Shown: positions 43,501-54,171, counted from the stretch's first letter. The stretch: DNA of 64,000 bases from Glaciecola sp964195425 (GCA_964195425.1 CAXMOM010000039.1:124001-188000), one strand, 5' to 3'. The notes: generated by a model from the letters alone, not told the origin. Numbers and translations are program-made.

Positions 43501-46380
43501 TTACAAATCAATATTTGCTCTTGTGCCTATGCCTGGCCCGAACACAATGGCATTTAATAGCAGTCTGTTTGTTCCTAAGGTAGCGCCTCTAAATATAGGC
43601 TCTCCTGAAAACATAATAATTTGTCCACTGCCGTGGCTTTCGCGCGTTAAATAAGCAGCATTAGCAATCCGCTGAGCGGCTTCAGGCCAAAGTATTCCGC
43701 TCATGCGCACGTGCAAATCTTTATCTTGCGGAAGACTATACCAAGCAATGGCTTTTGCTTCATCGTCATCCTTATTTTTTGATTTTTTCGCTTTGTCCGA
43801 ATAAACACCTATGGTCACTACCGCTTCAGCATTTTCAGGCACAATCAATACAGGCAGTCGTCCATAAAGTAATGGTAGGGTTTCGTTTGTGCCAAAGGTA
43901 AGCCAATGTTGTTGGTCTGCACTACCCGATACCATTGCGCCAGCTGGCATAAACAGTTTTTGCCATTCATTACGTTTTTTAAGGTCTTCTTTACTTAGGC
44001 GTTCAGGCGCATCATCCCAAGGGTAGGCGACATCTTCTTGCACCGTTTTAGCGAATAAATCTTGTAGATTAGTAACGGGCTGTTTGGCTAACAAACGCCG
44101 CTGTAAGGCAATGTCGTATTTTTCAGCATCTTCCAAAATATCATCAACTAGTTTTATATTAGCGTCGTCTTTTGATGCTAAGGCTTGAGTAGCATTTTTA
44201 TGGGTAATAAGCGTACCGCCTTGTTTTACCCAAGTTTTCAATACTTTAGCGGTGCTGTCGGTAACAGTCCATGCACTGGGCATAACAATTACGTTGTAAC
44301 GACGTAAATCGGCACGTGCAATAGCACTAGTGTCTAGTTGCGAATGCCTAATACCAAGATGTGTATCTATACTCCACCATGTCGCGCCCACATCATTTGG
44401 ATTAGTTACTGCTTGGCTTAAAATGGCAATTTGAGGCTGTGTTAATAGAATAAAATGATCGCCACCCCATTCTGGCAAATCACCTGTACCATAACCGGTG
44501 CTGATATTTTGAATGTTGAGGCTTGTTTCATCTGCGGTGGTATTGATCAGCTTGATAAGATCAGTATTCGTGACATTGTCAGTAATAGTTACTACTACCG
44601 AGCCTCGGGCTAAGTTTTGTGTGCCTAACTGAGTGGCTTTATCAATGACACGAACTTTCACGCCACGCTCCATTAAGCGTGCAGCAAAACCAACTGAGGC
44701 ATCGTCGTCTCCATTTACTGCCCAAGCGATTGCGTTAGGATCGGCTTTGTTTAAAACCTTTGGTGTTTGCTCAAACAGTTTAATATTATTGGTAATATGG
44801 CTAGGCACGGTTAACGCTTCAAGACCATACATCATGGTTAAGTTCCACGCCGATGTGTCATACATAATTGAACGGCCTTCACGTAGAATTTTTTGGCGCT
44901 CTTGCTGCACCGTTTCAGGCAATACTTGCGCATCAAACTCCATGATAGCCGCTAGCAGTCTTGCTTCGGGCTGACGGTTAGGAATAACCAAGCTGCCTTT
45001 GGTGACGGTACTGTCTACTTTGTTACCCAAATGATTAACAGCATCATCAACACTAAAATCTTTTTCTGCCACAAACACTTCAATATCTTGCGCTAAGAGT
45101 TTGTCTACTAATGTGTTCATGCGTGTGTGATTGTTATTCGCTTTTACGATAAATGTAAGGTTAGCGTAAGGGCTGTCTTTTTCGATAACACTTTTGCGGT
45201 CTTGCCAGTAATCTTTGTACATGGCCTTGCTGTGCGTTTGTAGCGTTTCCAAATTTGCAATGGTACTAATAAACTGATGATGCACGGACTCTTTATAAGT
45301 TTGAATAGTACCTTCGGGTCGCCTTACACCATCTTCTGCCATTCTAGATTGCTCGTATAAAATATGCAGGGAACCTCTGTATTCAGAATAGTTTGAATAG
45401 CCTGGATACCAGTTTTCAAACCATTCACCGGTATAGTAACGCCAGCCTTCTTGGTCGAAAGCAGCGCCTTGATCAAGCGAAAAAGCTTGCGCCCACTTTT
45501 GCACGCTTGGGGCAATATTCGCATTTAAGGGTTGCCGAGGAGGGCCCATTAGGTAAGTCTCTTGCGCACCCATTTCATGACCATCTATCATTAATTGTGG
45601 GCGCCATTTGTTGATTAGCGCTACTCTGCCTATGGTTTCTGGCTGAGTTAAATAAAAAAAATCGCGATTTAAGTCGAAGAAGTAATGGTTAGTTCTCCCG
45701 TATGGCCAATCGCCGCGGTGCAAGAGTGATTGATCATCTACATTAGGTGCAGTACCACGATACTGTTCTAAGGACTTTGCAAAACGGTCACGACCGTCTG
45801 GATTCATAATAGGATCGATTACAATAATCATGTCTTCGAGCATTTTTTCTACTTTAGGATCCTTCGAAGCGGCGTAATGGTAAATTGAAGCGAGGGCTGC
45901 ATCGGCGCCAGAGGTTTCGTTACCATGAATTGAGTAGGCCATCCATGCAATTGCAGGAAGTTCATCAATGATATTTTTTGCTTCGCTATCGTTTGTTTTA
46001 CGAGGGTCGGACAAAGCATTCAGCTTGTCTAATATATCGTCCATTCTGGCTAAATTAACGGGACTAGATATAAACACTGCGTGCAAAGGCCTACCTTCAT
46101 GGCTTCTAGCATATTCAAGCACGTGGAGTCTGTCTGTTTGGGTTTTCCAGGTGTGAATTGAAGTGTTTATTTGTAAGGGAGTCGCCACTCGCTGACCAAT
46201 AGCAAAACCGAGTATTTCATCAGGGTGGGTAAGCGCAGAATCATATTCTCCACTTAAGATATCTGCCTTGTAATCAAGTTTTGCGTTGTAGGTTGGCTTC
46301 ATTAATAAGCTAGCTTGGCTAATACCCATTGAAAACGTAAGCATGCCCGCACATAGTAGTGCAGTAATTGACTTTTGCAT
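43501..46380 (-). CDS. Secreted M14 family zinc carboxypeptidase
   Basis: A 959-residue exported metallopeptidase. The signal peptide (about 1-23, MQKSITALLCAGMLTFSMGISQA) precedes the M14 catalytic domain. SIHGNETSGADAAL supplies zinc ligands His152 and Glu155, DPIMNPDGRDRF is the usual arginine-containing loop, and MIDGHEMGAQETY probably holds the remaining His. The long C-terminal part (about 560-959) resembles a glutamine-amidotransferase-like accessory domain seen in large bacterial M14 proteins. It probably processes external peptides as nutrients. It is a single transcription unit. Confidence 0.9.
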   Translation of the reverse strand: MQKSITALLCAGMLTFSMGISQASLLMKPTYNAKLDYKADILSGEYDSALTHPDEILGFAIGQRVATPLQINTSIHTWKTQTDRLHVLEYARSHEGRPLHAVFISSPVNLARMDDILDKLNALSDPRKTNDSEAKNIIDELPAIAWMAYSIHGNETSGADAALASIYHYAASKDPKVEKMLEDMIIVIDPIMNPDGRDRFAKSLEQYRGTAPNVDDQSLLHRGDWPYGRTNHYFFDLNRDFFYLTQPETIGRVALINKWRPQLMIDGHEMGAQETYLMGPPRQPLNANIAPSVQKWAQAFSLDQGAAFDQEGWRYYTGEWFENWYPGYSNYSEYRGSLHILYEQSRMAEDGVRRPEGTIQTYKESVHHQFISTIANLETLQTHSKAMYKDYWQDRKSVIEKDSPYANLTFIVKANNNHTRMNTLVDKLLAQDIEVFVAEKDFSVDDAVNHLGNKVDSTVTKGSLVIPNRQPEARLLAAIMEFDAQVLPETVQQERQKILREGRSIMYDTSAWNLTMMYGLEALTVPSHITNNIKLFEQTPKVLNKADPNAIAWAVNGDDDASVGFAARLMERGVKVRVIDKATQLGTQNLARGSVVVTITDNVTNTDLIKLINTTADETSLNIQNISTGYGTGDLPEWGGDHFILLTQPQIAILSQAVTNPNDVGATWWSIDTHLGIRHSQLDTSAIARADLRRYNVIVMPSAWTVTDSTAKVLKTWVKQGGTLITHKNATQALASKDDANIKLVDDILEDAEKYDIALQRRLLAKQPVTNLQDLFAKTVQEDVAYPWDDAPERLSKEDLKKRNEWQKLFMPAGAMVSGSADQQHWLTFGTNETLPLLYGRLPVLIVPENAEAVVTIGVYSDKAKKSKNKDDDEAKAIAWYSLPQDKDLHVRMSGILWPEAAQRIANAAYLTRESHGSGQIIMFSGEPIFRGATLGTNRLLLNAIVFGPGIGTRANIDL

Positions 46381-46455
46381 TATCTATCCTTTTGTAAAGT
46401 AACTAAATATATACTGCTAATATTATTATGATCAATCAAATATTATTGTGTTGAA

Positions 46456-49242
46456 CTAGTGAGCTTCATCCCAGTTGTTCCCTACACCCGCCTCAACAAT
46501 TAAGGGTACATCTAGTTTCACGCAATTTTCCATAAGATGATTAATCTTTTTAACGTATTCTTCTACTTTGTCTTCTTTAATTTCAAACACGAGTTCATCG
46601 TGTACCTGCATAATCATGGCTACGTCTGATGGGTCTTCTAGGCCTTTCATCCAAGCGCTCACTTCAATCATCGCTTTTTTAATAATGTCGGCAGCGGTGC
46701 CTTGCATAGGCGCGTTTATTGCGGCGCGCTCAGCACCTGCGCGGCGTAAGCCATTGGTGGCGTTAATGTCGGGTAAGTATAAGCGGCGGTCAAATACCGT
46801 GGTAACGTAACCTGTTTCTTTTGCGCCTGCGCGCGTTGACTCCATATAGGTAAGTACGCCTGGATAACGTTCAAAATATTTATCCATATAGGCTTGTGCG
46901 TCGTAACGTGGAATATTGAGTTGTTTAGCTAAGCCGAAAGCCGACATGCCATAAATGAGGCCAAAGTTAATGGCTTTTGCGCTGCGGCGTTGATTGTCGG
47001 TCACCGCTTCAAGCGATTCGCCAAATACTTCAGCAGCTGTCGCTTTGTGTACATCTAATCCTTTAGAAAAAGCATCGAGTAAACCTTCGTCTTTACTCAA
47101 ATGCGCCATAATACGTAGCTCAATTTGAGAATAATCAGCAGCCACTACTTTATAACCATCGCGAGCGATAAAGGCTTGTCTGACGAGTCTACCCTCCTTT
47201 GTGCGAATGGGAATGTTTTGTAAATTTGGATCGGTAGACGATAATCTGCCGGTGGCGGTAACGGCTTGATGATAAGAAGTGTGCACGCGGTTAGTTCTAT
47301 GGTTAATCATACGCGGAAGCTTATCGGTGTATGTGTTTTTAAGCTTGGTTAGTCCGCGATACTGCATGATCAATGCGGGCAACTCATATTCTAAAGCAAG
47401 CTCTTGCAACACTTCCTCAGAAGTAGAAGGAGCGCCTTTTGGCGTCTTCTTTTTCACCGGTAGGGCGAGTTTTTCAAACAAAATCGTTTGCAGTTGTTTT
47501 GTAGACCCTAAATTAAAAGTCTCGCCCGCAAGCTCATGCACTTGGGTTTCAAGTTCCATAATTCGCTTGGCTAGGTCTTGGCTTTGTTGACCAAGTTTTT
47601 GAGAGTCTATATATACGCCTGTTTGCTCCATTGTTGCCAGTATGCTCGACAACGGAATTTCTATATTATTGAGTAAATCAGTTAACCCTACCTGTTCTTC
47701 AAGTAGTGCTTTAAGAACAAGGTATAAGCGTAGGGTTATGTCGGCATCTTCAGCCGCGTATTTAGCCGCAGTTTCTAATTCAACCTGGTTAAAGGTGATT
47801 TGTTTTGCGCCTTTGCCGGCTATTTCTTCAAAGCTTATCGTTTTATGGCCCAAATATTTAAGCGATAAGCTGTCCATATTATGACGGGTAGCGGTGCTAT
47901 TTAAAACATAACTTGCCAACATGGTGTCGCACAATATGCCATTTAAGTGAATGTTGTAATTGGCGAATACGTTTTTGTCAAATTTGATATGTTGGCCAAT
48001 TTTTTTAGGTGTCGTGTCTTCTATTATTGGTTTTAGAACCTCTAATACATAGTCCCTATCGAGCTGATCGGGAGCGCCGGAATAGTCATGAGCCACCGGC
48101 ACGTAATAAGCAGAATCGTCGGTAAAAGCGAACGACAGGCCGACTATTTCAGCCTGCATATAATCGATGCTGGTGGTTTCAGTGTCTATTGCGTAAAAAT
48201 CGCTTTTGTTAATTTTGTCGATTAAAGCGCCAAAGTCTACTTCAGTAAAAACCGTATGGTAATGGCTTGTATCTATAAGCGCTACAGCGGCAGTCTCGGT
48301 AATCGTTTCATCGCCAGTGTTGGCCTTGCTTTGGTTTTGAGCGACTTGTTGTAGAGTGTCGGCATCGCTTACTTCACTTAACCAACGCTTAAATTCAAGT
48401 TCAGTAAACATCTCGCGAAGCAAAGGCTTGTCCATTTCATCAATAGTGAAAGACGACAGTTCCATGCCTAAATCTAGTTCAGTTTCGATGGTGGCAAGTT
48501 GATAAGAAAGCAGCGCTTGTTCCTTATACTCTTCCATTTTCTTGGCCATGGTTTTGGCGCCTCGAAAATCGAGGTCTGCAATTTTATCTAGGTTTTCATA
48601 AATTGCTTTTACGCCGCCTATACCATTTAGCATAGCCACGGCGCTCTTATCGCCTACGCCAGGTACGCCGGGAATATTGTCTACTTTGTCGCCTTTAAGG
48701 CCAAGGTAATCGATAATTAGCTCGGCAGGTACGCCAAATTTTTCGACAACACCGTCTATATCCATTGCGGTGCGGGTCATAGTGTTTATGAGCGTGACAT
48801 GCTTATCTACTAACTGAGCCATGTCTTTATCGCCGGTACTTATTACACAATCAATACCCGCTTCAGAAGCCCTGCGAGCGAGTGTACCAATTACATCGTC
48901 GGCTTCAACACCGGGCTCAACGATCATTGAAAAGCCCATTGCTTCTACAATTTTATGCAGGGGCGCAATTTGGCCTCTTAGTTCGTTAGGCATGGGCGGA
49001 CGGTTGGCTTTGTATTCAGGATAAATATCGTCTCTAAAGGTTTTGCCTTTGGCATCAAATACCACCACCATATGAGAAGGCTTGTAGTCTTTAACTAAAG
49101 AGCGCAGCATGTTTACCACGCCATAAATAGCGCCAGTATCCATTCCTTTTGAGTTCGTTAGTGGAGGCATTCCGTGGAAGGCTCTAAACAGGTAAGAAGA
49201 ACCATCGACGAGAACTAGCGGTGATTCGTTTTCTTTGTGCAT
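46456..49242 (-). CDS. polA: DNA polymerase I
   Basis: The repair and Okazaki-fragment-maturation polymerase. The 928-residue protein has all three domains. A 5'-3' exonuclease (VLVDGSSYLFRAFHG, GVEADDVIGTLA) comes first, then a 3'-5' exonuclease with the Asp-x-Glu motif intact (YAIDTETTSIDY). The polymerase has motif A DYSQIELRIMAHLS, motif B RRSAKAINFGLIYGMS and motif C VHDELVFE. Length matches E. coli Pol I. A perfect DnaA box lies 80 bases upstream of the start. Confidence 0.98.
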   Translation of the reverse strand: MHKENESPLVLVDGSSYLFRAFHGMPPLTNSKGMDTGAIYGVVNMLRSLVKDYKPSHMVVVFDAKGKTFRDDIYPEYKANRPPMPNELRGQIAPLHKIVEAMGFSMIVEPGVEADDVIGTLARRASEAGIDCVISTGDKDMAQLVDKHVTLINTMTRTAMDIDGVVEKFGVPAELIIDYLGLKGDKVDNIPGVPGVGDKSAVAMLNGIGGVKAIYENLDKIADLDFRGAKTMAKKMEEYKEQALLSYQLATIETELDLGMELSSFTIDEMDKPLLREMFTELEFKRWLSEVSDADTLQQVAQNQSKANTGDETITETAAVALIDTSHYHTVFTEVDFGALIDKINKSDFYAIDTETTSIDYMQAEIVGLSFAFTDDSAYYVPVAHDYSGAPDQLDRDYVLEVLKPIIEDTTPKKIGQHIKFDKNVFANYNIHLNGILCDTMLASYVLNSTATRHNMDSLSLKYLGHKTISFEEIAGKGAKQITFNQVELETAAKYAAEDADITLRLYLVLKALLEEQVGLTDLLNNIEIPLSSILATMEQTGVYIDSQKLGQQSQDLAKRIMELETQVHELAGETFNLGSTKQLQTILFEKLALPVKKKTPKGAPSTSEEVLQELALEYELPALIMQYRGLTKLKNTYTDKLPRMINHRTNRVHTSYHQAVTATGRLSSTDPNLQNIPIRTKEGRLVRQAFIARDGYKVVAADYSQIELRIMAHLSKDEGLLDAFSKGLDVHKATAAEVFGESLEAVTDNQRRSAKAINFGLIYGMSAFGLAKQLNIPRYDAQAYMDKYFERYPGVLTYMESTRAGAKETGYVTTVFDRRLYLPDINATNGLRRAGAERAAINAPMQGTAADIIKKAMIEVSAWMKGLEDPSDVAMIMQVHDELVFEIKEDKVEEYVKKINHLMENCVKLDVPLIVEAGVGNNWDEAH

Positions 49243-49843
49243 AATAAACCTTCTTTATAAAGTGCAAAACTGTAAGTTATTGAATATATTTGTAAAATTA
49301 AGAGTGTCGCTCACATTTCTTGTGGATAACTTTGTGAGTAAGTGTTTTTAACATGCACAAGAAACCTACCTTTTTCACAAGAAAAAAGCATATTGTAGTA
49401 TAAGATGTGGAATGAAACGAGCAGACGTTCTGTATTTCCATATTCTTTATTATTATTTGATTATTTTTACTAGCGTGGCTAGCTTTTCTACGCTTTACCA
49501 ATATTTCATCTGAATATTTTATGTGCATCGTAAAGTGTAAACTTAGAATAGATGTTGCATCTTCTAAGTGTGACGAATTTAGCACAGATTTTGCCTTTGC
49601 CAAGTAAAAATTTTGATTAATATTTTTATCTTTTTTGTTCAATGAGTTATAAATACATCATAGAGTTTGGCATTATGTTTGATTAATCCTATTGATGTGT
49701 TGTTTTGTCGGGTAGCGAGTGTAGTAAGCTTGTTTTTACTCGGCTAAAATATATCGAGTAAAGCGCTGTAATTATGATGGCAAAAGAATACAATACCAAA
49801 CAAATAAAGAATAATAACAATAGCATAACGGAGCGCACGTCAC
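49243..49843. other. polA-trkH divergent intergenic region
   Basis: These 601 bases are very AT-rich. They hold a perfect DnaA box (49321-49329, minus) near polA. A hairpin at 49541-49569 has outer arms ACTTAGAA/TTCTAAGT and inner arms GATG/CATC around TTG, with a two-base bulge. Minus-strand open frames of 114 and 66 codons exist but have low-complexity, Lys/Asn/Ile-rich or Leu-rich products and no recognisable family. I treat them as noise. Confidence 0.4.
49321..49329 (-). promoter_or_regulatory. DnaA box upstream of polA
   Basis: TGTGGATAA on the plus strand, a perfect DnaA box in the polA orientation. One such 9-mer is expected by chance in roughly 130 kb of double-stranded sequence, so its location in a promoter region is suggestive but not proof. 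Confidence 0.4.
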
Positions 49844-51295
49844 GTGCAATACGGCGCAATAATAAGAATCTTAGGCTTATTGGTCGCACTATTTAGTGTC
49901 ACCATGCTGCCACCAGCATTGATTTCCCTTATATATGGTGATGGAGGTGGCCTTGCGTTTGTGGTCGCATTTATCTTTACCTTTGTTACTGGCTTAGCGT
50001 TCTGGTATCCGTACCGAGCCGATCGCGCCGATCTTCGGGCTAAAGAAGGTTTCCTAATTGTTGTGTTGTTTTGGACGGTACTAGCTACCTTCGGTGCTTT
50101 GCCGTTCGCTCTTCTCGATCAGCCTCAAATGAGTATTACCGACGCTATATTTGAATCGTTCTCTGGTCTTACAACGACTGGAGCGACGGTTATTGAAGGC
50201 TTAGAATTTTTACCCAAAGCAGTACAGTTTTATCGCCAGCAGTTGCAATGGTTAGGCGGTATGGGAATAATTGTATTGGCGGTCGCTATTTTACCTATTC
50301 TTGGTGTTGGTGGCATGCAGCTGTATAGAGCAGAAACGCCTGGCCCTGTTAAAGATTCAAAAATGACCCCGCGTATCGCCGACACTGCCAAGCATCTTTG
50401 GTACATATATTTGTCACTAACCATCGCTTGTACTTTTGCTTACTGGGTGGCGGGCATGAATTTGTTTGACGCGGTTTGTCATGCATTTTCTACCATTGCA
50501 ATAGGTGGTTTTTCAAATTATGACGCCAGTTTAGGGCATTTCAACAGCACTGCTGTCAATGTTGTTTGTGTGGTGTTTTTGTGGATAGCTGCGCTAAATT
50601 TTTCGCTGCATTATTCTGCGGTAAGTGGTCGAAACATAAAAAACTATTTTAGAGACCCAGAGGCCAAAGCTTTTTTTACCATCCAATTTATCCTCATTAC
50701 GGTATGCTTTTTAGTCTTAATCAATTATTCAGCTTACGATTCTGCCGAGACATCGCTAGACCAAGCGCTTATTCAAGCTGTATCTATAAGCACAACGGCA
50801 GGCTTCACTACCACCGATTTTTCTGCGTGGCCGTCGTTCTTACCAATATTGCTTATATTTTCAAGTTTCGTGGGCGGATGTGCGGGTTCAACTGGCGGGG
50901 GTCTTAAAGTCATTAGAGTACTGCTGCTGTTTATTCAGGGAAAGCGTGAAGTTGACCGGCTAATTCATCCTAAAGCGGTGTATTCGGTTAAGCTCGGTGA
51001 CAGAGCAATACCAAGTCGTGTGGTTGAGGCTGTTTGGGGCTTTTTTGCCGCCTACGCAATTGTATTTGTTGTTATTATGATAGGCCTAATTGGCACCGGG
51101 CTTGACAATATTAGCGCTTTTTCGGCTACCGCTGCGGCACTTAATAACTTAGGCCCAGGTTTAGGCTCAGTTGCCGGTACGTATGCACAAGTATCCGACG
51201 CTGGAAAATGGCTGCTAGTAACGGCAATGCTGTTTGGGCGACTAGAGGTGTTTTCATTACTTGTACTATTCTCACCTACATTTTGGCGGAGTTAG
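49844..51295 (+). CDS. trkH: Trk-type potassium uptake transporter TrkH
   Basis: A 483-residue potassium-translocating membrane protein. Four pore repeats are visible, including the filter-like segments SGLTTTGATVIEG, FSTIAIGGFSNYD, STTAGFTTTDFS and ALNNLGPGLG. The start is GTG at 49844 with GGAG about eleven bases upstream. The protein needs the cytosolic regulator TrkA, whose gene converges from the other side 58 bases away, so both subunits are encoded locally on opposite strands. Confidence 0.96.
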   Translation: MQYGAIIRILGLLVALFSVTMLPPALISLIYGDGGGLAFVVAFIFTFVTGLAFWYPYRADRADLRAKEGFLIVVLFWTVLATFGALPFALLDQPQMSITDAIFESFSGLTTTGATVIEGLEFLPKAVQFYRQQLQWLGGMGIIVLAVAILPILGVGGMQLYRAETPGPVKDSKMTPRIADTAKHLWYIYLSLTIACTFAYWVAGMNLFDAVCHAFSTIAIGGFSNYDASLGHFNSTAVNVVCVVFLWIAALNFSLHYSAVSGRNIKNYFRDPEAKAFFTIQFILITVCFLVLINYSAYDSAETSLDQALIQAVSISTTAGFTTTDFSAWPSFLPILLIFSSFVGGCAGSTGGGLKVIRVLLLFIQGKREVDRLIHPKAVYSVKLGDRAIPSRVVEAVWGFFAAYAIVFVVIMIGLIGTGLDNISAFSATAAALNNLGPGLGSVAGTYAQVSDAGKWLLVTAMLFGRLEVFSLLVLFSPTFWRS

Positions 51296-51353
51296 TACTT
51301 ACTTCTATGGCAAGCATTAGGCGATCTTATTAATTGCTGACTATAAGCAATTG

Positions 51354-52730
51354 CTAAAAGAACATAGCACTTGGTTGGAATAGTTTTTCCACATCCCCAA
51401 TAAACTTCTTGTCTACCAGAAATAGAATTACGTGATCGTTCGCTAATATTACCGTGTCGCTATGAGCAATAACGACTTCGTCTGCACGCACAACCGCACC
51501 TATGGTGGTGCCCGGCGGTAGTTTTATATCTTTAATTTGTTTGCCAACTACTTTTGACGTTTGTTCATCACCGTGGGCAATAGCTTCAATAGCTTCTGCC
51601 GCGCCGCGTCTTAGTGAATGCACGTTAACAATGTCACCGCGACGAATGTGCGTAAGTAGTGCAGAAATAGTTGCTTGTTGAGGCGAAAATGCGATGTCTA
51701 TATCGCCCCCTTGCACTAAATCAACGTAGGCGCTTCGCTGTATTAACACCATCGCTTTGGCAGCGCCCATACGTTTGGCTAGCATGGCCGACATAATATT
51801 GGCTTCGTCGTCATTTGTTACCGCGATGAAAGCATCGACGCGGTCAACGCTTTCTTCGCTTAACAAGCTTGCGTCTGAAGCATCGCCATGAAACACCGTA
51901 ACATTATCGAGGGTGCTCGACAGGTAATGCGCGCGCTCGCTATTGAATTCAATTAACTTTACGTTGTGTTTAGGTCCTAATCTTTTGGCCAAACCTGCGC
52001 CTATTAGCCCACCACCGGCAATCATAATGCGTTTGTAGCTAGCTTCTAATTTTTGTAGTTCGCTCATTACCGCTCGAATATGTTTAGTATCTGCGATGAA
52101 AAACACTTCATCGTCGGCTTCAATAACGGTCGAGCCTAACGGGCGGATGGGGCGACCACGCCTATAAATGGCAGCAACGCGAGTATCTACATTCGGCATA
52201 TGTTCTTTTAATGCAGATAGGGCGTGCCCTACTAATAAACCACCATAATATGCCTTAACGGCTACAAGGCTTGCACGTCCATCAGCAAATTCAACTACCT
52301 GCAAAGCGCCAGGATAGTCTATGAGACGCTTAATAGCGGTGGTAACAAGTTGTTCAGGGGCTATTAAATGATCAACGGGTATGTCTTTATGCTGATAAAG
52401 CTGATCTTGGTAAATAATATATTGTTCAGAGCGCACACGGGCAATCTTTGTGGGAGTTCTAAATAAACTGTGTGCCACTTGGCAGGCCATCATATTGCTT
52501 TCGTCACTACTGGTAACGGCAATAAGCATGTCGGCATTTTCAGCGCCGGCTTTCTTAAGAATGTCGGGATGAGAACCAATACCACAGACTACCTGTACGT
52601 CTAAGCGGTCTTGTAAATCAGACAAGGTATGTTGATCGGAGTCAATGATTGTTATTTCATTTTTTTCACCCGCCAAATTCTCAGCTAAGGTACCGCCCAC
52701 TTGGCCTGCGCCAATTATTATTATTTTCAT
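51354..52730 (-). CDS. trkA: Trk system potassium transporter regulator TrkA
   Basis: A 458-residue peripheral membrane protein that gates TrkH/TrkG. It has two RCK modules, each with an NAD-binding Rossmann fold: MKIIIIGAGQVGGTLAENL at the N-terminus and RIMIAGGGLIGAGLAKRLG near residue 235. A TrkA-C ligand domain follows each. It is the last gene of the def-fmt-rsmB-trkA operon, an arrangement conserved with E. coli. Confidence 0.97.
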   Translation of the reverse strand: MKIIIIGAGQVGGTLAENLAGEKNEITIIDSDQHTLSDLQDRLDVQVVCGIGSHPDILKKAGAENADMLIAVTSSDESNMMACQVAHSLFRTPTKIARVRSEQYIIYQDQLYQHKDIPVDHLIAPEQLVTTAIKRLIDYPGALQVVEFADGRASLVAVKAYYGGLLVGHALSALKEHMPNVDTRVAAIYRRGRPIRPLGSTVIEADDEVFFIADTKHIRAVMSELQKLEASYKRIMIAGGGLIGAGLAKRLGPKHNVKLIEFNSERAHYLSSTLDNVTVFHGDASDASLLSEESVDRVDAFIAVTNDDEANIMSAMLAKRMGAAKAMVLIQRSAYVDLVQGGDIDIAFSPQQATISALLTHIRRGDIVNVHSLRRGAAEAIEAIAHGDEQTSKVVGKQIKDIKLPPGTTIGAVVRADEVVIAHSDTVILANDHVILFLVDKKFIGDVEKLFQPSAMFF

Positions 52731-52791
52731 TTTAGCTTATGATCTCGCAAACTGATCTTACTTAAAGCAACGAGCATGAACTCAGCGATGC

Positions 52792-54171
52792 TCAACGTTT
52801 GGTTAGCCTAGCATAGAAGAAACCGTCCATACCGTCTTGTCCGGGTAATATTTGCCAAATACTTGCCGTTTCATTTTGGTTCGTTTTTATGGGGTCAAGT
52901 GTAGCGTCATTATGGGTGGCAATAAAGTCTTCAATTTGTTGTTGGTTTTCTTGGGGCAGTATTGAGCATGTTGCGTATACTAGCGTGCCGCCTAATTTTA
53001 GTTTTTGCCAAGCACTCTCAAGAATCTGTTTTTGTAAGCTAACCAATACATCGATATCGGCAGACTTTCGCAGCCACATTATATCAGGATGCCTGCGAAT
53101 AACGCCGGTGGCTGAGCAGGGCGCGTCCAATAAAATTCTATCAAACTGAGGCAGGCTAGCATTGTCACCAAGATCGCTAGCGTCTTGCACAACAAAGGTC
53201 GTTTGTTCGCTAAATGTTTTGTCATGACCAAGACGTTCAAAATTTTCATGTACGCGATGCATGCGTTTTGGGTCTGCATCAAGAATAAACAAATGCGCTA
53301 ATTCTGGTTGGTACTCTAATATACCTGCCGACTTCCCGCCCGGCGCTGCGCAGCAATCGAGTATTACATCGCCCTTTTGTGCGTCTAGTATAATGGCTGC
53401 TTGCTGTGCGGCGAAATCTTGTACAGCAAAATGTCCTTCTTCAAACCCAGGCAATCGCATTATTTCACCGGCGTTGTTGAGTTTTACCGTCTTATTACCA
53501 AAGCTCTCGAAGCTATATTGCGCTTCGCTAAGCTGCGCTTGAAATTTTTCAACGGTGGTGTTTTGCGTATTTATTCTAAGCCACAGTGGCGCGCGGGTAT
53601 GCATTTGTTTGGCAAGCTCCGCAATATCATGGGTAGCGCCATAATGAGTCAACAGCGCTTTATACAACCATTTAGGCAAGCCAAGGGTAATGTGCGCTTG
53701 CTCGTGAACTTGTGATTGAATATCTTCACGCTGGAATCTTCGTAATACCGCATTTACCAGGCCGCTTAGGCTTATTTCTTTCATTTGCTTACAGGCGTCA
53801 ACCGTTTCCGACACGGCTGCATGTTCGGCTGTGCGTGAATAGGCTAGCTGATACATGCCAAGCATGAGCAAATGCTCAATAATTTTTTGTTGTTTTTTTA
53901 GTGGCTTGTTTAATAACTGCCTTAGCCATACTTGTAGTTCGGGCAAGTTCCGCAGGCAGCCATATACCATTTCTTGCAGCCATGCGCGGTCTTGTGGCTT
54001 TTCGTGACGGCTCCATATTTTAGGCATCACTTCACTTGATGAACGACCGTTTTCTAAAATTTGAAAAAGTACCCAACTTGCGTCTGCACGCTTATTTACA
54101 GGGTGTCCTATAAAGAGTGAGTCTTTACTAGGGGAGGGGTTTTTACGGTTGTTTGATGGGTGCTTTTTCAT
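52792..54171 (-). CDS. rsmB: 16S rRNA (cytosine(967)-C5)-methyltransferase RsmB
   Basis: A 459-residue SAM-dependent RNA methyltransferase. The N-terminal NusB-like RNA-binding domain (about 25-165) precedes the catalytic domain with motif I VILDCCAAPGGKSAG, LLDAPCSATGVIRRHPDI holding one catalytic Cys, and YATCSILPQENQQQIEDF holding the other. The N-terminus is about 20 residues longer and more basic than usual. It overlaps fmt by four bases (ATGA), so the two are translationally coupled. Confidence 0.96.
   Translation of the reverse strand: MKKHPSNNRKNPSPSKDSLFIGHPVNKRADASWVLFQILENGRSSSEVMPKIWSRHEKPQDRAWLQEMVYGCLRNLPELQVWLRQLLNKPLKKQQKIIEHLLMLGMYQLAYSRTAEHAAVSETVDACKQMKEISLSGLVNAVLRRFQREDIQSQVHEQAHITLGLPKWLYKALLTHYGATHDIAELAKQMHTRAPLWLRINTQNTTVEKFQAQLSEAQYSFESFGNKTVKLNNAGEIMRLPGFEEGHFAVQDFAAQQAAIILDAQKGDVILDCCAAPGGKSAGILEYQPELAHLFILDADPKRMHRVHENFERLGHDKTFSEQTTFVVQDASDLGDNASLPQFDRILLDAPCSATGVIRRHPDIMWLRKSADIDVLVSLQKQILESAWQKLKLGGTLVYATCSILPQENQQQIEDFIATHNDATLDPIKTNQNETASIWQILPGQDGMDGFFYARLTKR

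Noticed and set aside
49298..49642. 114-codon minus-strand open frame upstream of polA
   Set aside because: The product is a Lys/Asn/Ile/His-rich mixture expected from AT-rich noise, spans the DnaA box and the hairpin, and has no family resemblance.
51332..51352. AATTGCT/AGCAATT hairpin between trkH and trkA as a bidirectional terminator
   Set aside because: It is an AT-rich 7-bp stem without a T run; it could help end transcription but is too weak to annotate.
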